Made by a program: the position numbers and the translations under genes | Assembly (NCBI GenBank): GCA_913775265.1 | Contig: CAJYJH010000064.1 | Location: forward strand, 33,384 to 97,383 | From: an uncultured Mucilaginibacter sp. | GTDB taxonomy: Bacteria; Bacteroidota; Bacteroidia; Sphingobacteriales; Sphingobacteriaceae | Direction: 5' to 3' | Length of the DNA: 64,000 bases | The notes under the pieces: generated by a model | What the model was told of the DNA's origin: nothing | The model's input: only the letters and a program-made list of their open reading frames with translations | Databases searched by the model: none | Shown: piece after piece, positions 17,990-27,018 of the stretch | Position numbering within the stretch: position 1 is the first letter of the stretch | Layout of the letters: each line of letters begins with the position of its first letter

Positions 17990-19102
17990 ATGATAGATCC
18001 ACGAAACATTCCCGCAATTACCAAAACCGACGAACCAGTTAGTCAACCATTAATATCGCCGCCATCGGGCGTAATGTTTAACCGGCAACTTATTATCAAA
18101 GGCAGTTTATGGTTTGCTTTAATTACAGTACTTACGGTGGCGGGTATATTTTTTTACCATAATACCGGTAAAACGCTCGGTGCGCTTAGCCACATATCGT
18201 ACCCTTATATTGCCTTGTGCCTGGTAATGCTTTGTGCCGATTTAATGCTGGGTAGCTGGCGCAACCATATTTACGTGCAAAAGCTGGCGCCTGCGGTTCC
18301 GCACTGGGTGAGCTTTAAGGCCAACGTAGCCAATATGTTTATGGGCGCAGTTACCCCGGCGCATGGCGGTGCCGGCCCGGCGCAAATTTATGTGTACACC
18401 AGCAACGGCGTTAAGTTTGTAGATGCCTTTGCCATCAGCCTCATTAATATGGGAGCTACGCTTATTTTTATGCCGCTGGCCGGTTTTGCCGCTATTGTGC
18501 TGATGGATACCTCGGCCGTGAGCGGACTGGTACCTGCCATGCTGCAATATGGTTTTTGCTTTTTTATGCTGTTTTTGCTGGCCTTTTTGCTCGCCTTCTG
18601 GAAACCGGTATGGATAGGCGTTGTCATCAAGAAGATTGCCCAGGTGTCGTCGGCCATTGTTCCCAAACGCAAAACTAAGCTCAACGCATGGGCCATCAAC
18701 GCCTGCCAGAGCATCAATAACTACCAGCAAACCTGCAGTGTCATCCTCAAGCAAAACCCGCTGCTGTTTCCGCTCAGTTTGCTTATCACCACGTTGCTGT
18801 ACCTCAACAAATACTGCATGCAATACGTCATCTTGCTGGGTTTAGGTGTACAGGCAAGCCTGGTGCAGGTCATCTCTATACAGGTGCTCATCCAGTTCAT
18901 GATTTACTTTGCACCCAGCCCGGGCGGGAGCGGTTTTGCCGAGGTAAGTATATCCGTATTGTTCGGCCGTATTGTACCGCATGCCTTGCTGTCGGTGTTC
19001 ACCTTGCTGCAACGCTCATTTTTGCTGTTCATCCCGGCGGTGATCGGGGCTGTGGTGGTGTTGGGTTTGCTGAGGAAACAGGCGAGCCCCCCAACCCCCT
19101 GA
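17990..19102 (+). CDS. Lysylphosphatidylglycerol synthase/flippase-like transmembrane protein (UPF0104)
   Basis: The start at ATG 17990 gives a 370-residue protein with a cytoplasmic N-tail and about eight membrane helices. The family signature is visible in 'NMFMGAVTPAHGGAGPAQIYVY' and 'IYFAPSPGGSGFAEVS'. The domain is the flippase part of MprF-type proteins and occurs alone in many bacteria, where it is linked to lipid transport. The last residues and the stop codon fall in a C/G-rich intergenic repeat, so the C-terminal tail (ASPPTP) is repeat-encoded. It follows the phosphodiesterase gene by 22 bases. Confidence 0.85.
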   Translation: MIDPRNIPAITKTDEPVSQPLISPPSGVMFNRQLIIKGSLWFALITVLTVAGIFFYHNTGKTLGALSHISYPYIALCLVMLCADLMLGSWRNHIYVQKLAPAVPHWVSFKANVANMFMGAVTPAHGGAGPAQIYVYTSNGVKFVDAFAISLINMGATLIFMPLAGFAAIVLMDTSAVSGLVPAMLQYGFCFFMLFLLAFLLAFWKPVWIGVVIKKIAQVSSAIVPKRKTKLNAWAINACQSINNYQQTCSVILKQNPLLFPLSLLITTLLYLNKYCMQYVILLGLGVQASLVQVISIQVLIQFMIYFAPSPGGSGFAEVSISVLFGRIVPHALLSVFTLLQRSFLLFIPAVIGAVVVLGLLRKQASPPTP

Positions 19103-19120
19103 AGGGGGAGTGGAAGTTTT
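19085..19120. repeat. C/G-rich hairpin repeat between convergent genes
   Basis: CCCCC(tgaa)GGGGG hairpin of the common Bacteroidota intergenic type. It contains the stop codon of the flippase-like gene and could serve as a terminator for both convergent genes. Relatives lie near 11.13, 12.06, 25.03 and 42.19 kb. Confidence 0.6.
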
Positions 19121-19156
19121 TAGTTTAAACCTGATTTAAGCATCAATCAATAAGAC

Positions 19157-20983
19157 TTAATTGCTTTTGGGTTTGTTAAGCGATCTGCCCGACTCAATAA
19201 TTGCTTGGTTGATCTCTCTGATCTTTTTGATGTCTATTTTTTCCAGCTTCCGGTCGTAGGTTAACAAGCCGTTGATCTCGTGTTCCACATCGGTAGTTTG
19301 TGTATAGACTGCTACGCTGAGCCCTTTGTAAAGCATCAGCTGCTCTACCTGTTGCATTAAAAATACGTAGCGGTCGGTAAGTGCGGCTGATGTTGGCTCA
19401 TAACCGTAAGCGTTATTTTCAACCGGCCACATGTGCCCTCTCGTAAACAAACCAACGCCGCCAAACTCACCCAGTGAGGCCGCCCTTCTGGCATCGGGTT
19501 TTGAAGCCCCGATAGGGCCAATGTATATATGGGTATCCACAAAATCTCCGTTTGCGGGGTCGCCCAGGGCTTTTTGGTAGCCCGGGTTGTTATTAAACCC
19601 CGAGTTGCCGTTTACCAGTCTGGTTGGATCATATTGCTTTACCCACGCCGTAATGGCTGCAATATCAAACGCGCCCCAGTTTTCGTTAAACGGCACCCAG
19701 GCAATGATGGACGGTGAGTTATGCAGGTCATCCATCACAGCTTTCAGTTCCCTTCTAAACTCGCTGCGATGCTTCAGCGTGTCTTCGTTCTGGTACCAGA
19801 TGGCCGGCATGTCCTGCCATACCATCAATCCCATTTTATCTGCCCAATAGTAAAACCTTTTCGACTCCGTTTTCATGTGCTTACGGATCAGGTTAAAACC
19901 TGCGTTTTTAGTAAATTCAAGATCAGATTTCAGTGCCTCATCATTCGGGGGCGTTAATATGCCGTCGGGCCAGTACCCCTGGTCCAGCAAGCCGATCTGC
20001 ATTTCAAATTTACCGTTCAGTAAGGGTCTTACCACACCATTCACTTTACCTAACCTTACGTCGCGCATGCCAAAGTAACTATTTACTTCGTCGGTTATTT
20101 TGCCGTTTTTATCTCTTAATTCTATTTTAAGATCGTACAAAAACGGATCATCGGGCGACCATAATTTAGGCTGCTTAACCGGTAAATACAACTTTGTTTT
20201 TACTGCTCCTGCTGTTTTCGACACCACTTTTTTGCCGTCAAGTGCCGTGGCCGTTACGGTGCCCTGGTCTGCCTTAACCGAAATCATTAGTTTTTGGCCA
20301 TCTACATCCGGCACTATACTCATGCTTTCAATAAAGCTGCTGCCAATGGGCTCGAGCCATACACTCTGCCAAATGCCCGAACTAAAGGTATAATCGCCAC
20401 GCGGGCCATTTTTGCCGGAAGGTGCCTTGCCATCATTAGGGTCATGAGCTGCCACTACAATGTTGTTTGTACCCGGTTTCAAATATTTAGTAATTTCCAG
20501 ATGAAAAGCATCGTAACCTCCTGCATGTGTTCCGGCTTTGTTGCCGTTTATAAAAACGGTTGCCTGGTGGTCTACCGCATCAAAATTAATGATAACTCGC
20601 TTTTTGTTCCAGGTAGCCGGAATAACGAAGTCCCGTCTGTACCACATATTGATTTCCTGATCTTTGCCGATGCCCGAAAGAAAAGACTCCGGACAGTACG
20701 GAACCAGGATGGTTTGGTGACCGGCAAAGTTGGCGGGCTTAGCAGGAGCCAGTGCCGACGGCGTATTTTTACCGCCCATATAATCCCATTTACCATTCAG
20801 GTTTAACCATTCTTTGCGCTGAAACTGCGGACGAGGATATTCCGGAAAAGGCAGGGTAGTAGAAGCTGCCCGATGTGTCCATTGCGTTGGAAGTTTGGGT
20901 GTTTGCGCCGGGAGATGACTTACAGTGAACAAAAGCAAGGCCGGTATACCAAGAAGCCTCTTCAAGTAATTGTGACAGTTCAT
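19157..20983 (-). CDS. Glycoside hydrolase family 2 enzyme
   Basis: This is a 608-residue secreted enzyme with a signal peptide. The N-terminal jelly-roll sugar-binding domain ('NLNGKWDY...WYRRDFVIPATWNKKRVIINFDAVDHQATVFINGNKAGTHAGGYDAF') is followed by an Ig-like domain and a TIM barrel. The acid/base Glu is in 'WVPFNENWG' (about residue 434) and the nucleophile Glu is in 'LGEFGG' (about 506). GH2 members cleave beta-galactosides, mannosides or glucuronides. The protein is shorter than E. coli LacZ and more like the short secreted Bacteroidota forms, so specificity is open. It is a single gene. Confidence 0.9.
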   Translation of the reverse strand: MNCHNYLKRLLGIPALLLFTVSHLPAQTPKLPTQWTHRAASTTLPFPEYPRPQFQRKEWLNLNGKWDYMGGKNTPSALAPAKPANFAGHQTILVPYCPESFLSGIGKDQEINMWYRRDFVIPATWNKKRVIINFDAVDHQATVFINGNKAGTHAGGYDAFHLEITKYLKPGTNNIVVAAHDPNDGKAPSGKNGPRGDYTFSSGIWQSVWLEPIGSSFIESMSIVPDVDGQKLMISVKADQGTVTATALDGKKVVSKTAGAVKTKLYLPVKQPKLWSPDDPFLYDLKIELRDKNGKITDEVNSYFGMRDVRLGKVNGVVRPLLNGKFEMQIGLLDQGYWPDGILTPPNDEALKSDLEFTKNAGFNLIRKHMKTESKRFYYWADKMGLMVWQDMPAIWYQNEDTLKHRSEFRRELKAVMDDLHNSPSIIAWVPFNENWGAFDIAAITAWVKQYDPTRLVNGNSGFNNNPGYQKALGDPANGDFVDTHIYIGPIGASKPDARRAASLGEFGGVGLFTRGHMWPVENNAYGYEPTSAALTDRYVFLMQQVEQLMLYKGLSVAVYTQTTDVEHEINGLLTYDRKLEKIDIKKIREINQAIIESGRSLNKPKSN

Positions 20984-21330
20984 TCGGGAAATAGTTGGTT
21001 AAACGATTTAGCAATCTATCAAATGTAGCATAAATTATTATAACAAAGTATCTGTAATTATAACACTCATCGTGATGAGCAGATGCCGGGAAAATGGGAG
21101 AGAATATAAGCAGCTTGTGTTGTAGCACATCCCGGCAACACAATATTTTTTTAGTGTTATAAAGCGGGCGGGGGAGTTGCAATACTTTACATAATCGTTT
21201 TTTAATATGTATATGAAGCCGTTGACATGAGTTTTGTTACTTTTTTAGGATAGATGTTATTTATAAAAAACCACAACCCCCTGTTGCAAAGTGTGCTACC
21301 TCTGCGTATAGGCAATAAAGTAAATCGGCT

Positions 21331-21792
21331 ATGAAAACCTTATCAACCCAATTATAAACTATCACAGCAATCCTGTTACTGGTTACAACGGCCTGTAAAA
21401 AAGATAATAATACCTCAGTACAAGCATTACAGGGCATTTGGTCAGAAGATCCAATGAGCATGGGTGTGACCAGAACCATTACCTTTGGCAAAGACAGCGT
21501 GTATTACGTGATACAAAACCGGGGCATTTATATTTTACCACCCATATACAAAGGGGCTTATCAGGTAAAGGGTAACAGGCTAATCACCCGGTTTAGTGCT
21601 GATAATTTTGGGCGCATCAGTGTTATACCTTACGAGTTTAGCCCCGTACCCGGCAACGCAGGCATGTACGAAATGTTTGCTAACGGCACCTTCCGCGTAG
21701 TGGAAGGCCGCCTCATTATTCAGCACACCGGATACTACAATCGAAAGCCCGAGCCCACCACCACCATTTACCGGCTAAACCCCAGAGATTAA
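21331..21792 (+). pseudogene. Small lipoprotein gene with in-frame stop in the signal peptide
   Basis: ATG at 21331 starts MKTLSTQL, then TAA (21355-21357), and the same frame continues with a typical lipoprotein signal 'TITAILLLVTTACKKDNNT' and a mature part of about 130 residues. A later ATG at 21454 would give only a cytosolic 112-residue fragment. The lesion is one codon, so either the gene is freshly inactivated or the base call is wrong. The mature part (LQGIWSED...FGKDSVYYVI...YQVKGNRLITRF...TTIYRLNP) resembles small lipocalin-like lipoproteins. Confidence 0.65.
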
Positions 21793-21897
21793 TGGATTAA
21801 GTAAAACAAGCGGCGATAAGCAAAGCAACCCGCTGAAAACCGCACCGGGCAAAAGTCGTCAGCTTACTTACAACGAAGCTTTTGAGTTACCCAAGCC

Positions 21898-21941
21898 GTC
21901 ATGCCTATGAAAGCCGGCGTCGGACGTGCTGAGTGGTTGCT
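21898..21941 (+). repeat. Partial family B repeat in a 460-base gene-free stretch
   Basis: GTCATGCC...GCCGGCGTCGGACGTGCTGAGTGG matches the left third of family B. The rest of the 21793-22252 stretch shows only small hairpins (for example CGCAAAcgtTTTGCG near 22005) and no gene. Confidence 0.5.
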
Positions 21942-22252
21942 TTATTATGTAGACGTTTGTAGAGGTGACCTTGTTCGGTAGGGCGCCGCAGTCAGTGCAG
22001 CGCAAACGTTTTGCGGTTTTAGCATAAATTTAATGTGGTAGTAAAGCGCTAAGTCTAACTTACGCTTTGCCAATTGAGCGTGTTCCAACTCTGTAAGTGG
22101 CCCAGGTTAAACCCTGGCTCTAACCTTTGCACGCTAAGACGTGCGTCAAAAAAGACAATACATTGTTTTTATCTTTACCATTAATACTTGTGCAAAAATG
22201 CAACCGTCGTGAAGACCGCTTTTAATTTACGACGTAAATGAAAATGTAGTGT

Positions 22253-22678
22253 ATGGATATCACGGATATCAATAAGAATCCCATAAAAAAAATTTATGTT
22301 TATAATGACATACAAGACCATTATGGGCTTAAACTCGTTTTTGAGCTACAAAAGGGGTATCTGTTTTTTGATTCGCTTAAATTTATATACAAGCACGATA
22401 CGAGTAACTTGCCACAAGTTTTATGGGAAGAACATCGTGTTGATCATACAGAAAATTTAACGTTCAAAAGCATAAAGGAAGATGAAATAGCAAATTATTT
22501 TATGCTTTTATCAAATGATATGCTCATTTATGTACATCAGACAATGAATGGGAATGAGTTTTGGCATCAAAGTGTTCGGTTTCTATACAACGATAACGTA
22601 AGTGCTGATGATTATAACAAAGCGATAGAGCACATGAACGAAGATTGGGTTGAAGACGGCATCATAACATCAGAGTAA
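22253..22678 (+). CDS. Orphan AT-rich hypothetical protein
   Basis: This is a 141-residue soluble acidic protein with no signal peptide and no family I recognise. Its codon use is clearly more AT-rich than that of its neighbours, and it lies between repeat elements, which points to recent acquisition. Size, acidity and isolation are like many Bacteroidota immunity-type proteins, but no toxin is adjacent, so this is only a suggestion. Confidence 0.65.
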   Translation: MDITDINKNPIKKIYVYNDIQDHYGLKLVFELQKGYLFFDSLKFIYKHDTSNLPQVLWEEHRVDHTENLTFKSIKEDEIANYFMLLSNDMLIYVHQTMNGNEFWHQSVRFLYNDNVSADDYNKAIEHMNEDWVEDGIITSE

Positions 22679-22733
22679 GAATATGTGTTTTCAGTGGATA
22701 AAAGTTGCAACGAAAACTTTATCCTTCCAACCC

Positions 22734-22841
22734 GTCATGCCGACGAAGGTCGGCATCCCACGCGCTGAGTAGTGAACTTATAAATGAACATGCATGGGTG
22801 CAAACCTGTCTGATGGGGTGCTGAACTCAGTTCTGCATGAC
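22734..22841 (+). repeat. MITE-like family B copy 1
   Basis: This 108-base element is bounded by GTCATGC and GCATGAC. Its left part holds the hairpin CCGACgaagGTCGG. Copies lie at 28216-28322, 49026-49131 and 55648-55756, in both orientations. Confidence 0.75.
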
Positions 22842-22904
22842 TGTTCGAGATTTTTTTCTAATTAGTTTGAGATTGTTGATTAACATTCCTCAGGCTGAAT
22901 AGAA

Positions 22905-23603
22905 CTATTCGTCCACTTCCTTATCATCCTCACCCTCAGGCATCAGCAACACAAAAAAGTCAATAACTAAAGATACAATTTCGTTGTCGTGGGTCATGCC
23001 CCAGTAAGCGGGGTAAACGCCGTCGCCGTAGCCTGATTGGAACATGGTGACGTTGAGGTTGGTGCCGGGGATGGTAAAGTTGATCCAGTCGCCGTAATCC
23101 TGCGGGTCGTCGGGGTTAGTGGCGTTCTTTTTAAACTGGGCGGCAAAAAAGTCGTCGTAAATATTTTTACCGGGGTTTTGTTCGTGCCAGTTGTCTACAA
23201 ACCGGTTGTAAGTCTTACCGGCCTGCTCATCAAAAAAGCCGCCCAAACCGGCATCTACCGGAAAGCCAAAAAACGCATCGTCTTCGGGTATATCGGTCAG
23301 ATCTTCCTCATCGCGCAGGGCCAGTACCCATTTGTCGGCACGCTGGGTGCTAAATTCCAGCTTGGCCACGGCAAAGCGGTCGCCGGCATCGGGTGTTTTG
23401 GCCATATACAGCTTAACAGGAAATTGGCCTGTCGGGCTGGTGAGGCTTAGGGGTTCAGAGTCGGGCACCACTAAAGGGTCGCACACCACAATGCGGCCGG
23501 TGGGCACGTTCAGGTGGCCTATGTTAATGGTTTCTACAGCAATATCTTCTACCGTAGCGTTATCAAAAATTTGGTTATAATCCGTTTGTGACAGTTTTTC
23601 CAT
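22905..23603 (-). CDS. DUF4241 domain protein
   Basis: This 232-residue cytoplasmic protein follows the DUF4241 pattern: 'LNVPTGRIVVCDPLV', 'FPVKLYMAKTPDAGDRFAVAKLEFS', 'FGFPVDAGLGGFFDEQAG', 'MFQSGYGDGVYPAYWGMTHDNEIVSLVIDF'. The family is found in polymorphic-toxin and immunity contexts as well as alone, and its function is unknown. The C-terminus is very acidic (EGEDDKEVDE). It stands as a single gene. Confidence 0.8.
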   Translation of the reverse strand: MEKLSQTDYNQIFDNATVEDIAVETINIGHLNVPTGRIVVCDPLVVPDSEPLSLTSPTGQFPVKLYMAKTPDAGDRFAVAKLEFSTQRADKWVLALRDEEDLTDIPEDDAFFGFPVDAGLGGFFDEQAGKTYNRFVDNWHEQNPGKNIYDDFFAAQFKKNATNPDDPQDYGDWINFTIPGTNLNVTMFQSGYGDGVYPAYWGMTHDNEIVSLVIDFFVLLMPEGEDDKEVDE

Positions 23604-23838
23604 GGCGGATGTTCTTTATGGATGATGATTTACAAGTATAACAAGCGCAACGTTAAATGAGGGTTAACTGCCTGCATTTTATTTTAGGGAATTGTAAAGC
23701 AAAGTTACCCGGCTGCAGTGGGGGGGATTGATCGCTTTTTGAGGAATGCCCGGTTGTGATTATGCAAAGTAAACCATGCGCTGCAAACCAAAAAATTGCA
23801 GCATCTTTGGTGTACGCGTTACTGTAGTTCGCCAGTTC

Positions 23839-24564
23839 ATGAAACTCAACAAACACTATCACTACCTGGGCAAAATGTGCCTGTTGGCCACGCTTTTAAC
23901 CTCGTGCAAGGCTATCAACTTAACTGAGCAATTGCCTACCGACACGTACACGGTTCCGGCCGGGCAATATAACCGCCTGCCCGGCGCCACGGGCAGCAAT
24001 GCCGCCGAAGGAACCGGCAAAATCAGTGTGGATTTAATGCAGGACGACTCAGTGCTTACCCTGTCGCCCTCGAGTGGCAACCAACAGACCCTGCACGTTA
24101 ATTTATCAGCCATTGATCAGCTTAAGCTAAAGCGCGTAACTTTTGATTTGGATGTGCTTACCATTCCGTTTAAGATCAGGCCATCAGTAGCAGGTTTCCC
24201 CGAGCAGCTGAACGCCAATTTTAACGCTGCCATGTACTTTGGCCGCCGGGTGGATCGCTTTACCATACAAACTACCCGCAAGGGGCGCGCATCTAAAACC
24301 CGGCTGCGCGGCACCGGCTATGGCTACGGTGGTTTTGTGGGCATCGGCTCCGAAGCTGTGAACCCGTTTGTGACCAACAACCGTATTGATTACGAGTACG
24401 ATGGCTTTGTGATTAACGGTGGTGTAGCCGGCATTTACGATGCCCGGCGCTTCAACTTGGGGCTGGCCCTTGGTGCCGATTTTTTGGTAGACCGCAACCG
24501 CCGCGACTGGATTTACCAGGGTAAGCCCTGGATTGGGGTGCTGTTTGGGATTAATTTAAATTAA
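23839..24564 (+). CDS. Lipoprotein of unknown function
   Basis: The start at ATG 23839 gives a short signal with lipobox LTSC (Cys about 20). The mature 220 residues have a glycine-rich C-terminal half ('GYGYGGFVGIGSEAVNPFVTNNRIDYEYDGFVINGGVAGIYDARRFNLGLALGADFLVD...WIYQGKPWIGVLFGINLN') with alternating hydrophobic strands, suggesting a small barrel or surface sheet. No family is recognised. It is a monocistronic gene followed by a long repeat-rich gap. Confidence 0.7.
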   Translation: MKLNKHYHYLGKMCLLATLLTSCKAINLTEQLPTDTYTVPAGQYNRLPGATGSNAAEGTGKISVDLMQDDSVLTLSPSSGNQQTLHVNLSAIDQLKLKRVTFDLDVLTIPFKIRPSVAGFPEQLNANFNAAMYFGRRVDRFTIQTTRKGRASKTRLRGTGYGYGGFVGIGSEAVNPFVTNNRIDYEYDGFVINGGVAGIYDARRFNLGLALGADFLVDRNRRDWIYQGKPWIGVLFGINLN

Positions 24565-24630
24565 TGGAAGTTAGTGAGACAGTGTAGTTTGTGAGTGAAT
24601 GGATTATAGCGCTGTCATCTTGAACGATAG

Positions 24631-25420
24631 TTAAAGATCCTGATACTTGCGATAATCTGATACGGGTTTGCATAAAAATCCTGGTCATGCCAGTGAACAT
24701 TGTTATCCTCTGTACTAAGTTAGTTTGTGCGTTTTTAAATTGCACTGGTGATGACTTACTCACATCGTCTGCTCTTTCCCGGTGCGGCTACTTCTTTTGG
24801 CATAGCCCAAAAAGAAGCAAAAACGCCTGGCTGTTGCAATCACCTCACCACCGCACGCTGCCCACCCTGGCCCGGGCGCAACAGCGGGCCTCTGCGCTTT
24901 TTTAGTCTGAACCGGAATTTGTAGAATTTTAGGAATTAACAGAATTGATTGTTGACATCCCGCCAATCAAAAGTCCTCTCCTTTGGAGAGGATTTAGGAG
25001 AGGTAATTTGGGTGGTGCTGCTCCCCCTTTGGGGGGCCGGGGGGCTCGTCACCCTTCCCAGCTTCGGTCGAAAGGCGGGCAGCACGACGTGGCCAAGTGC
25101 GGTGGCAGAGGCATTTTAGATTTTGCTGAAGCATGGGTAGAGTGGCGAAGCACGGGCAAAATATAAGTAGCCTGTGGTGCTGCCCGGCTTTGCAGCGCAA
25201 TGGCCCAGTGCGCAAAGAAGCAAGCGGGAGGTGACTTGAATTTTTGGTTACTTTTGTTTCAAGACAAAAGTGACTAGGCCTCTGCGGCCAAAGAGCAGGC
25301 TAAGTAAGTAAAGAACTGCAGGCTCACATTAAAATCGCACAAACTTTATTACACTAAGTACCAACCTATCGCAAGTATCAAGATCCCTTCACTGTCGTTC
25401 GGGATGACAGTGAAGGAAGT
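24631..25420. repeat. Stacked repeats filling a 900-base gene-free gap (family A copy 3 and others)
   Basis: The gap between 24564 and 25471 has no gene. It is framed by inverted copies of GATACTTGCGAT (24639) and ATCGCAAGTATC (25371). Inside are family A copy 3 (about 24682-24935), a CCTCTCC/GGAGAGG hairpin with a C/G-rich element (24970-25045), and an inverted pair GGGCAGCAC/GTGCTGCCC (about 25077 and 25171). A final hairpin is ACTTTTGTttcaagACAAAAGT (about 25250-25271). Confidence 0.7.
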
Positions 25421-25470
25421 TGAGAACCAAGAACCAAGAAAAAGCATTCACTTATTCATTCAAAACTCAT

Positions 25471-25932
25471 TCACCCATTACCTTCACTCGCAGGCTTTAC
25501 CTGGTTCACAATTTTAGCCAGCAAATCTCTCAGCTCCATGGCTTCTTCAATGGTAATACCTATTTCAGATAGCTGATCTTGCAGGCGCGGCACTTCTTGT
25601 TTAAGGTTTCGGCCTTTGTCTGTTAGCGAAATCCGGATGCTGCGCTCGTCGGTTTGCGAGCGGTTACGGATGAGCAGGCCTTGCTCTTGCATACGTTTAA
25701 GCAAGGGTGTAAGCGTGTTTGACTGCAGCTTTAGCCGGTCGGCCAGCCAGGTAAGGTTTACCTCATCTTTTTCCCAAAGCACCATGAGCACCAGGTATTG
25801 CGGGTAGGTGATACCCAGATCGTCTAACACAGGCTGATAACAGCGGGTCATGAGCCTGGAAGCTGCATACAAGTGAAAACAAAGCTGGTTATCTAACAAG
25901 TAACGTTGGTCGGTATCGGGTACTTTCATCAT
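25471..25932 (-). CDS. ohrR: MarR-family regulator, OhrR type
   Basis: This is a 153-residue winged-helix protein. The N-terminal 'LDNQLCFHLYAASRLMTRCYQPVLDDLGITYPQYLVLMVLWE' contains the conserved peroxide-sensing Cys of OhrR (Cys about 18) and the partner Tyr residues. The wing is 'NRSQTDERSIRISLTDKG'. OhrR represses ohr until an organic hydroperoxide oxidises this Cys. The ohr gene lies just upstream on the same strand, with a terminator between them. Confidence 0.9.
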   Translation of the reverse strand: MMKVPDTDQRYLLDNQLCFHLYAASRLMTRCYQPVLDDLGITYPQYLVLMVLWEKDEVNLTWLADRLKLQSNTLTPLLKRMQEQGLLIRNRSQTDERSIRISLTDKGRNLKQEVPRLQDQLSEIGITIEEAMELRDLLAKIVNQVKPASEGNG

Positions 25933-25946
25933 AGGTGCTGCAATAC

Positions 25947-25958
25947 GTGCTATAGCAC
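25947..25958. promoter_or_regulatory. Perfect palindrome upstream of ohrR
   Basis: GTGCTATAGCAC is a perfect 12-base palindrome 15-26 bases before the ohrR start. It is a candidate autoregulatory operator, although its sequence differs from the candidate site upstream of ohr. Confidence 0.4.
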
Positions 25959-26042
25959 ATTTAAGGCATAGCTCAGTTATTATGCAAATTTACCTTTTGG
26001 TTAATTAAATCCCGTAAAAAAATTAGTGGTGCAGTAAGGCAT

Positions 26043-26070
26043 AAAAAAGAGCGACCGTTTCCGGCCGCTC
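26043..26070 (-). terminator. Intrinsic terminator of ohr
   Basis: On the minus strand, stem GAGCGGCCG/CGGTCGCTC (one mismatch) is followed by six T's. It lies about 40 bases after the ohr stop. Confidence 0.75.
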
Positions 26071-26110
26071 GAGCATCAGCATATAATATATATAAACACC
26101 TGCTACCGCG

Positions 26111-26530
26111 TTACACCACGCTTAACTTCACATCCACGTTTCCGCGGGTAGCATTAGAATAGGGGCAAACCTCGTGCGCACGGGCCACCAATTGCTCGGC
26201 CTGCGCTTTATCAATACCTGGTATGGTTACATCCAGGGCTACGGCTAAACCAAAACCGCCGTTTTCACTCTGCTGTAAACTAACTATAGCCTTTACTGTT
26301 GATGGCGACTCAGGCTTTACTTTGGCCTGGCCCATCACTAAGTTTAAGGCACTATCAAAACAAGCTGCGTAGCCTGCTGCAAACAACTGCTCGGGGTTAG
26401 TATAACCCGCACCGTTGCCGCCCAGCTCTTTAGGCATTCTTACTTCAATGTCTAAAGCGCCATCGTGGCTGCTTACTTTACCGTTTCGTCCGCCAGTTAC
26501 CGTAGCACTGGTTTCATACAATGTTTTCAT
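26111..26530 (-). CDS. ohr: Organic hydroperoxide resistance protein (Ohr/OsmC family)
   Basis: This 139-residue protein has the Ohr signature: 'YTNPEQLFAAGYAACFDSAL' with the peroxidatic Cys in AACF, and 'VCPYSNATRGNVDV' with the resolving Cys. It is a cytoplasmic thiol peroxidase that reduces organic and fatty-acid hydroperoxides with lipoyl-linked electron donors. The length is typical. Its neighbour is the OhrR-type repressor. Confidence 0.95.
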   Translation of the reverse strand: MKTLYETSATVTGGRNGKVSSHDGALDIEVRMPKELGGNGAGYTNPEQLFAAGYAACFDSALNLVMGQAKVKPESPSTVKAIVSLQQSENGGFGLAVALDVTIPGIDKAQAEQLVARAHEVCPYSNATRGNVDVKLSVV

Positions 26531-26542
26531 AAGGTCAGTTAA

Positions 26543-26571
26543 TATCTTTCGCGATTATATCGTTCGCGATA
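26543..26571. promoter_or_regulatory. Putative OhrR operator upstream of ohr
   Basis: There are two tandem near-repeats, TATCTTTCGCGAT and TATCGTTCGCGATA. The second is an inverted repeat (TATCG-ttcg-CGATA). They sit 13-41 bases upstream of the ohr start, as expected for a repressor of the MarR family. Confidence 0.55.
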
Positions 26572-26718
26572 CAAATGTAAAAAGAAGTTTTTGATGTGCA
26601 AATATTTTATTCTTTTTTCAGCATCCTGAGCAACTGTAACGGTGATGTTGTTACTATTTAATATATTTATATGCCGAAGTTTGAAGAGCGGCAGCCCTAT
26701 CAACTTAAAAATTGTTTG

Positions 26719-26862
26719 ATGAACGAGCTTAAAAAGCTGATACAATTTATTCTTCACGCAGATGACGATGATGTATTAACCATTACGCTTGAATGGTACC
26801 ACATTGTAGCCATTTTGATTTTTATCATGGCCTTGGTAAGGTTTGTAATTTTAATGTGGTAG
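26719..26862 (+). CDS. Possible small membrane protein
   Basis: This is a 47-codon frame: an acidic-basic N-terminus (MNELKKLIQFILHADDDD), then one membrane helix 'WYHIVAILIFIMALVRFVILMW'. The frame is open from 26671. Its composition is believable for a small inner-membrane protein, but there is no family evidence. Confidence 0.35.
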   Translation: MNELKKLIQFILHADDDDVLTITLEWYHIVAILIFIMALVRFVILMW

Positions 26863-27018
26863 CCATTGCACCACAGGCAGGCAACGCGCCGGTTTGCTTT
26901 GTGCTTATTGTAGCTGAGTATGCAGTATGGGGTAATTACAGACTAAGCTTGATGGTTTAACCTATGCTTCTCATATTATTCCGTTTAACTTCATAGCCGT
27001 ACCTACCTAAACAGTCCC

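Noticed and set aside
18242..18823. A 193-codon frame antisense to the flippase-like gene
   Set aside because: His/Arg/Gln-rich translation typical of a shadow frame. The plus-strand protein has clear membrane helices and family motifs.
24945..25166. Short frames within the repeat-rich gap
   Set aside because: The translations are read from C/G-rich and palindromic repeats and contain no protein-like pattern.
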